Assembly (NCBI RefSeq): GCF_013167895.1 | Contig: NZ_BLWC01000001.1 | Location: 930,001-994,000 of the forward strand | From: Streptomyces fulvorobeus | GTDB taxonomy: Bacteria > Actinomycetota > Actinomycetes > Streptomycetales > Streptomycetaceae | Direction: 5' to 3' | DNA length: 64,000 nucleotides | Shown here: positions 58,157-64,000 of the stretch, piece after piece | Numbering within the stretch: position 1 is the first letter of the stretch | Layout of the letters: the number at the start of each line of letters is the position of its first letter | Translations under genes and position numbers: made by a program | The notes under the pieces: model-generated | Databases searched by the model: none | Told to the model about the DNA's origin: nothing | Seen by the model: the letters and a program-made list of their open reading frames with translations, nothing else

Positions 58157-60027
58157 TTGGGCGAGGTCTCAGCCGCATGGTTCGTCGTGGTTCCGGATCG
58201 TGCGATGGCATCCGACGTCCTTGACCGGTTACGCAGCCATGCTCCGCAAAGTGTGCCGCACGCGTCGGGGCGGCCCTGGCTCTTCGGCCGCTGGCCGAAG
58301 GAGCAGTGGGCGTTCGCCTCGGCCGGCACGTCCCTGCTGGCAGTGGCCGGGCGGTGCTCGCTCACCGCACAGGATCTGACCGTGCGCTTGAACGGCGTGC
58401 GTGATCTGCCGGACGTCGAGACAGCGGTGCGCGGCGCCGCCGGCAGCTTCCATGTGCTCGCGTCCGTCGACGGGCACAGCTACTTACGGGGTAGCGCCTT
58501 CGGCACACGCCGACTGTACTGGACGACGGTTGACGGGGTGACGGTGTGCGCGGACCGCGCCCGCACGCTGGCCTGGCTCACTCGGGCCGCGGTGGACACC
58601 GGCCAGCTCGCCGCCCGCCTTTCGACCGTCGACCCGCTGCCCCACCCACTGGCCGGCAGCGCGATGTGGCGGCAGGTGCACGCCGTCGCGCCGGGCCGGG
58701 CCGTAATCGTGGAACCGGACGGGAGCCACCGCACGAAGGAGTGGTGGCAGCCGTCCGCCCCGCACCTCCCCCTCGCTGAGGGAGCGGTGGCCCTGCGCGA
58801 TGTACTGCGGGAGGCGGTGTCGCTGCGCGCGCGGCCGGGGCAGATCCTGGGAGCGGACCTGTCCGGCGGCATGGACTCCACCTCACTGTGCTTCCTGGCT
58901 GCCGAGGCCGGGGCCCGCCTGGTAACCGCGTCCCTGCACAGCGCCACCCCCGGCAACGAGGACCGGTACTACGCTCCGTATGCCGCGGAGCGCCTTCCCG
59001 GCTCCGAGTCCCTGGTCTTCCCGTTCGCCGAGCTGCCGGGCTACTTCGCCGGGCTCGGCGTACGGCATGATCCCGCCGACGAGCCCACCGCCGTGACGCG
59101 GGGGCGGGCCGTGCAGAAGCACCTCGCCCAAGCATTGCGCCACCGGGGTGCGCGACTGCGCCTGAACGGATATGGCGGCGACGACGTCCTCCTGCCTCCC
59201 CGGTCCTATCTCCATACGCTGGTGCGCCGGCATCCGAGCCTGGCGCTGCGGCACGCGGCCGGGTGGAGAGCGCGCTCACGCTGGCCACTGCCGGCCACCG
59301 CGAGGATGCTGTTCGACGGCCGCTCCTACCACCGCTGGCTGACTGCGGCCGGCGGCCGTCTGCGCGAGCCCGCAGCCGGACGGCCCGGCCCCGACAGCTG
59401 GGGCATGGGCCGCGCCTTCCCCTGTGGGCCACCGACAGTGCCGTGCACCTCGTGGCCGGCCTCCTGGACACTGCCGCGGCGCAGGAAGCACGACCGCTGG
59501 CTTCCGGACGCGGCCTGCACGGGCGGCTCCACCAGGCGAGGGAAGCGGGCAGGATCGCCTCCATCTTCTCGCACGACTCGACGGTGGACGCCCTGCCCGC
59601 CGAAAGTCCGTTCTGCGACGACACGGTGATCGCCGCGTGCCTGGCAGTACGCGCCCAGGACACAACCAGCCCCTGGACCTACAAGCCTCTCCTGGCGGCG
59701 GCGATGGACGGCATCGTGCCCGACCACCTGCTGCAGAGAACCACGAAGGACCACGTCACCCAGGAATGGCACCACAGCCTGCGCCGGCACCGACGAGACC
59801 TCGCCGCCCTCGCCACCGACTCCCATCTGGTCGCCGCCGGCATCGCCGATGAGAACGGGCTGCGGCGCGTGCTGCACAGCCCCGAACTGCTCACCGGCCA
59901 CACGCACGGGCTGGAGCAACTCCTGGCAGCCGAACTGTGGCTGCGGGATCTCGCCGCCCATCCCCTCCCGGCCTACCTCACCACCCCCGAATCCGAGGAG
60001 CGTCCCGTTGAGCCGACTACGCGCTGA
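58157..60027 (+). CDS. Lasso peptide cyclase, asparagine synthase-like (reading frame broken by one base)
   Basis: The gene encodes about 623 residues in two frames. The N-terminal glutaminase-like domain lacks the catalytic Cys2. The ATP-binding P-loop LSGGMDSTSLCFLAAEAG lies near 232-250 and GYGGDDVLLPP near 330-340. From LWATDSAVHLVAGLLD onward it is one frame off, with SHDSTVDALPAESPFCDDTVIA near 470-490 and PWTYKPLLAAAMDGIVPD. One base added to CCCC at 59419-59422 joins them (F-P-L-W-A-T-D). It adenylates Glu8 of the core and closes the ring. The TTG start follows AGGGGAAAG; a GTG 15 bases upstream is an alternative. A TTA codon at 58484-58486 suggests bldA-dependent translation. Confidence 0.85.
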
Positions 60028-60265
60028 TGTCACCTGCACCGCCACGGAAGACGGCATGGTCCTGCTCGACCAGCGCGCCGGCCGGTACTGGCAGCTCAAC
60101 ACCACCGGCACTACCGTCCTGCAAGCGTTCCTGAACGGTTCCACACCCCAGCAGATCACCGACGCCCTGGTCCAGGCACGCCCTGTCAGCCGCGAGCACG
60201 CCGAAGCTGATGTCACCGCCCTCATCGACCAGTTCTTCCGTGCGGGACTGGTGAGCGCCCCGTGA
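60008..60265 (+). CDS. Lasso peptide RRE protein (PqqD-like, B1)
   Basis: This 85-residue PqqD-fold protein is the RiPP recognition element that binds the Y-x-x-P leader motif and brings the precursor to protease and cyclase. It has GMVLLDQRAGRYWQLNTTGTTVLQAFLNG near 16-44, the winged-helix strand-helix of the fold. The TTG start has GAGGAG upstream and lies inside the last 20 bases of the cyclase frame. Its stop overlaps the next start. Confidence 0.9.
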   Translation: MSRLRADVTCTATEDGMVLLDQRAGRYWQLNTTGTTVLQAFLNGSTPQQITDALVQARPVSREHAEADVTALIDQFFRAGLVSAP

Positions 60266-60675
60266 GCCGGCAGACGCTCGACACCACCAGCACCCGCCCC
60301 CCGGCAGGACGCCGGCTGGCCGCCCACACCGCTGTAAGCGCCGCCCGGCTTCTGTCACACCTGCCTCCCACCCGCCTCCAGGCGGTACTGCGGGCCGCCA
60401 GCCGAGGGGCGAAGAGCGCCTCCTACGACACGGCACTGTCCGCGCGAGGAGATGTCACCGCGGTCAGCGTCCTGTGCTCGGGCCGCTACTGCCTCCAACG
60501 CTCCCTGGCCACCGCGCTGCTGTGCCGCATCGGCGGGACCTGGCCCACCTGGTGCACCGGAGTACGCACCTCCCCCTTCGCCGCCCATGCCTGGGTCGAA
60601 GCTGAAGGACGCCCCGTCGGCGAACCCGCCGACACCGCTGCCTACCACACGATGCTCAGCGTCCCACCACGCTGA
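60262..60675 (+). CDS. Lasso peptide leader protease (B2, transglutaminase-like)
   Basis: This 137-residue cysteine protease of the transglutaminase-like 'Transglut_core3' group removes the leader. It has catalytic Cys in YCLQRSLATALLCRIGG near 73-89, His in PFAAHAWVEAEGRPVGEP near 105-122 and Asp in PADTAAYH near 122-129. A GTG start overlaps the RRE stop (GTGA). It is the last gene of the cluster; no ABC exporter follows. Confidence 0.9.
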   Translation: MSRQTLDTTSTRPPAGRRLAAHTAVSAARLLSHLPPTRLQAVLRAASRGAKSASYDTALSARGDVTAVSVLCSGRYCLQRSLATALLCRIGGTWPTWCTGVRTSPFAAHAWVEAEGRPVGEPADTAAYHTMLSVPPR

Positions 60676-60820
60676 ACCGACCGGATCGAACCGTTCTCAT
60701 CCCTTGCGAACCACCCGATGCCCGACCCGTCCTGCCGTGCGCTCCGGCCTGCCCGGCACTCCGTGGCCGAGCGGGCGGCGCAGGAGCGCACAACTCACCG
60801 CCCACGCGGACCGGGCACGA

Positions 60821-60853
60821 AGGAGGGGCGTATCCACCGGATACGCCCCTCCT
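60821..60853. terminator. Perfect 15-bp hairpin between lasso protease and pheT
   Basis: AGGAGGGGCGTATCC and GGATACGCCCCTCCT pair completely across a three-base loop. It lies 20 bases past the pheT stop and 145 bases past the lasso protease stop, so it is primarily the terminator of pheST and can block read-through from the plus strand. Confidence 0.85.
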
Positions 60854-60873
60854 CACCACCTGCGGGTGCCGTG

Positions 60874-63386
60874 CTAAGCGCCGCGCAGCACCGCGCCGGT
60901 CCGCTCGGCGGCCAGCGCGACCGCCGCGTCACGGGCGGCCGAAGCCTCCTCGACGGTCAGCGTCCGGTCCGCGGCGCGGAAGCGGAGCGCGTACGCCAGG
61001 GACTTCCTGCCCTCGCCGATCTGGTCGCCGGTGAAGACGTCGAACAGCCGCAGCGTTTCGAGGAGTTCACCCGCGCCCTCGCGCAGCGCGCGCTCCACGT
61101 CGGCGGCGGTCACCTCCTGGTCCACGATCAGCGCGACGTCCTGGGTCGCGACCGGGAAGGCCGAGATCCGCGGCGCCTGGAGGGCGCCGTCGACGGCCTG
61201 CTCCAGGACGTCGAGCTCGACCTCCATGGCACAGGTGCGCTCGGGCAGGTGCAGCTCCTTGACGACTCGCGGGTGCAGCTCACCGGCGTGGCCGAAGAGC
61301 GTCTCCTCGCCGTCCACCATGACGTACAGCGCGGCGCAGCGGCCGGGGTGCCACGGAGCGTGCTGGTCACCGCGGACGATCAGCTCGACGCCGGCCTCCC
61401 GGGCGATCGTACGGGCGGCCTCGACGGAGTCCGCCCAGTCGGCGGGGCGGCCCTTGCCCCACCAGCCGGCCTGCTCGCGGGCGCCCGCCAGGACGACGGC
61501 GGCGCGGCGCGGCTGGCGCGGCAGCGCGGCGTCGAGTCCGGCGATCTCCTCGTCGGTGGGACGACGGTCGACGGGCAGCCGGACGGCCTGCGCCTCGGTG
61601 CCGGTGGGCCGGAAGACCAGACCGGTCTCGAAGAGCGCGAGGTCGTGGCTGCCGCGGCCGTCGTTGCGCCGCAGGGCTCCGAGGAGACCCGGCAGCAGCG
61701 TGGTGCGCAGCGCGGGCTCCTCGTCGGAGAGCGGGTTGACGAGCGTGACCGTGCGGCGGCGGTCGTCGTCCGCGTCCACGCCGAGCTGGTCGAGGACGGC
61801 GGTGCCGATGAACGGGTAGCTCAGCGCCTCCACGTAGCCCGCTCCGGCGAGCGCGCGGCCGATGCGGCGGTGCAGCCGCTGACGGTCGGTGAGCCCCCGG
61901 CCCGATGGCGGCGTCGGCAGGGTCGAGGGGAGGTTCTCGTAACCCTCCAGCCGGATGACCTCTTCGGCCAGGTCGTTGGGCTCGGCGAGGTCGGGGCGCC
62001 AGGAGGGCACCGTGACGATCAGCTCGTCCTGCCCGTAGACGTCGCAGCCGACCTGCTGGAGGCGGCGTACGACGGTCTCCCGGCCGTACGCGACGCCGGC
62101 CACCCGGTCGGGATGGTCGGCCGGCATGGCGATGGTGCGGGGCGCGGACGGGGCGCTGATCTCGGTGACGCCCGACTCGGCCATGCCACCCGCCAGGAGG
62201 ACCAGCAGGTCCACCGTGCGCTGGGCGGCGGCGGCGGCCGCTGCGGGGTCGACGCCGCGCTCGAAGCGCTTGGACGCCTCGGAGGACAGCTTGTGACGGC
62301 GCGCGGTGCGGGCCACGGAGATCGCGTCGAAGTGCGCCGCCTCGATGACGACCGAGGTGGTGGTGTGCTCACCGGCCGCGGAGTCCGCGATCTCGGTGTT
62401 GGCTCCGCCCATGACGCCCGCGAGGCCGATCGGCCCGCGGTTGTCGGTGATGACGAGGTCCTCGGCGTCCAGGACGCGCGCGGTGCCGTCGAGCGTGGTG
62501 AGCTTCTCGCCCTGCTGGGCGCGGCGCACCCCGATGGGCCCGTCGACCAGGGTCCGGTCGTAGGCGTGCAGCGGCTGGCCGAGTTCGAGCATCACGTAGT
62601 TCGTGACGTCGACGGCGAGCGAGATCGGGCGCATCCCGGCCTTCTGCAGACGGCGCTGCAGCCAGATCGGGGAACGCGCATCGGGCTCCAGGCCGACGAC
62701 GGTGCGCGCGGTGAAGCGGTCGCAGCCGAAGGGGTCGGAGACCTTCACCGGGTAGCCGAACGCGTTCGGCGGGGGTACGTCGAGCAGGGCCGGATCGCTC
62801 AGCGGCAGCCCGTACGCGATGGCGGTCTCACGGGCCACGCCGCGCAGGGAGAGGCAGTACCCGCGGTCCGGTGTGACGGCGATGTCGAGGACCTCGTCGA
62901 CGAGCTCAAGGAGCTCGATCGCGTCGGTGCCCACCTCGTGCTCCGGCGGCAGCACGATGATGCCGTGCGTGCCGTCGTCGCCCATGCCGAGCTCGTCGGT
63001 GGAGCAGATCATGCCGTGGGAGGTCTTGCCGTACGTCTGACGGGCGGCGATGGCGAAGTCACCGGGCAGCACGGCGCCGGGGAGCACCACGACGACCTTG
63101 TCGCCCACGGAGAAGTTGCGGGCTCCGCAGACGATCTCCTGCGGTTCGCCGGTGCCGTTGGCCATGCCGACGTCGACCGTGCAGAAGCGGATGGGCTTCT
63201 TGAAGCCCTCCAGCTCCTCGATGGTCAGGACCTGTCCGACGACCAGCGGGCCCTTGAGGCCGGCGCCGATCTGCTCGACGGTCTCGACCTCCAGTCCCAC
63301 GGCGACGAGCTTGGCCTGTACGTCACGGCCGGTCTCCGTCGCCGGCAGGTCGACGTACTCCCGCAGCCAGGAAAGCGGGACGCGCA

Positions 63387-63387
<1 letters not shown>
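60874..63387 (-). CDS. pheT: Phenylalanyl-tRNA synthetase beta subunit
   Basis: PheT (837 residues) binds tRNA-Phe and edits mischarged tyrosine as part of the alpha2beta2 enzyme. It begins [15 protein letters not shown], has the tRNA-binding OB domain ([26 protein letters not shown] near 50-75), the B3/B4 editing module with [22 protein letters not shown] near 306-327, the B5 domain, and the C-terminal anticodon-binding fold with [17 protein letters not shown] near 739-755. It overlaps pheS by one base (TGATG). Length is normal for actinobacteria. Confidence 0.96.

Positions 63388-64000
<613 letters not shown>

Overview
The window is chromosomal DNA of a Streptomyces or very close relative. 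It is very GC-rich with GC-biased third codon positions, uses GTG and TTG starts freely, carries ArgR-type arginine operons, a SARP activator and a rare TTA codon. The backbone order metNIQ, glpQ-like, argGH, argR-D-B-J-C, pheTS matches what I remember of the Streptomyces core chromosome; this was recalled, not checked by alignment.

Layout. 0-4 kb: an acetyltransferase and the methionine importer metN-metI-metQ, preceded by a short Cys/Met-containing leader ORF. 4-12 kb: membrane proteins, a GNAT, a sigma-like protein, a Tat-exported glycerophosphodiesterase, an acyltransferase, a TetR/MFS pair with a palindromic operator, a small hydrolase and an aldo/keto reductase. 12-23 kb: argH and argG, a HEAT-like protein, a PNPOx-like protein, an exported L,D-transpeptidase-like protein, then argC-J-B-D-R with ARG-box-like operators before argG and argC. 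23-28.6 kb: an esterase, a degenerate histidine phosphatase, a MocR/EamA divergent pair, DUF1918 and 3-hydroxybutyryl-CoA dehydrogenase.

29-54 kb is a biosynthetic cluster whose gene set resembles valanimycin-type azoxy biosynthesis. It has a tRNA-dependent seryl-transferase-like protein (VlmA type), an acyl-CoA-dehydrogenase-fold N-hydroxylase candidate (VlmH type) with flavin reductase (VlmR type), a diacylglycerol-kinase-like enzyme (VlmJ type), an MmgE/PrpD protein (VlmK type) and a SARP. Valanimycin uses valine-derived isobutylamine. This cluster instead carries a fatty-acid module (KASIII, KASII, ACP, desaturase), an aldehyde dehydrogenase-fold enzyme and a class III aminotransferase, suggesting a long-chain amine joined to serine. 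Two diiron ferritin-like proteins, a P450, a carbamoyltransferase, a HAD phosphatase and an MFS exporter complete it. Just upstream of the VlmJ-like gene lies a 91-nt non-canonical tRNA with serine-tRNA features but an abnormal anticodon arm, possibly a dedicated seryl carrier. A 97-bp copy (about 90% identical) of the 3' end of the 3-hydroxybutyryl-CoA dehydrogenase gene lies at 57.2 kb, so this gene end flanks the whole region in direct orientation, with gene remnants at both edges.

57.8-60.7 kb is a compact lasso peptide cluster (precursor, cyclase, RRE protein, protease) without a transporter. pheT and the 3' part of pheS close the window.

Six genes (metN, flavin reductase, P450, methyltransferase, second SGNH hydrolase, lasso cyclase) are each broken by the apparent loss of one base in a G/C run. 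This looks like systematic sequencing error, and it produces a false P450-HAD fusion.
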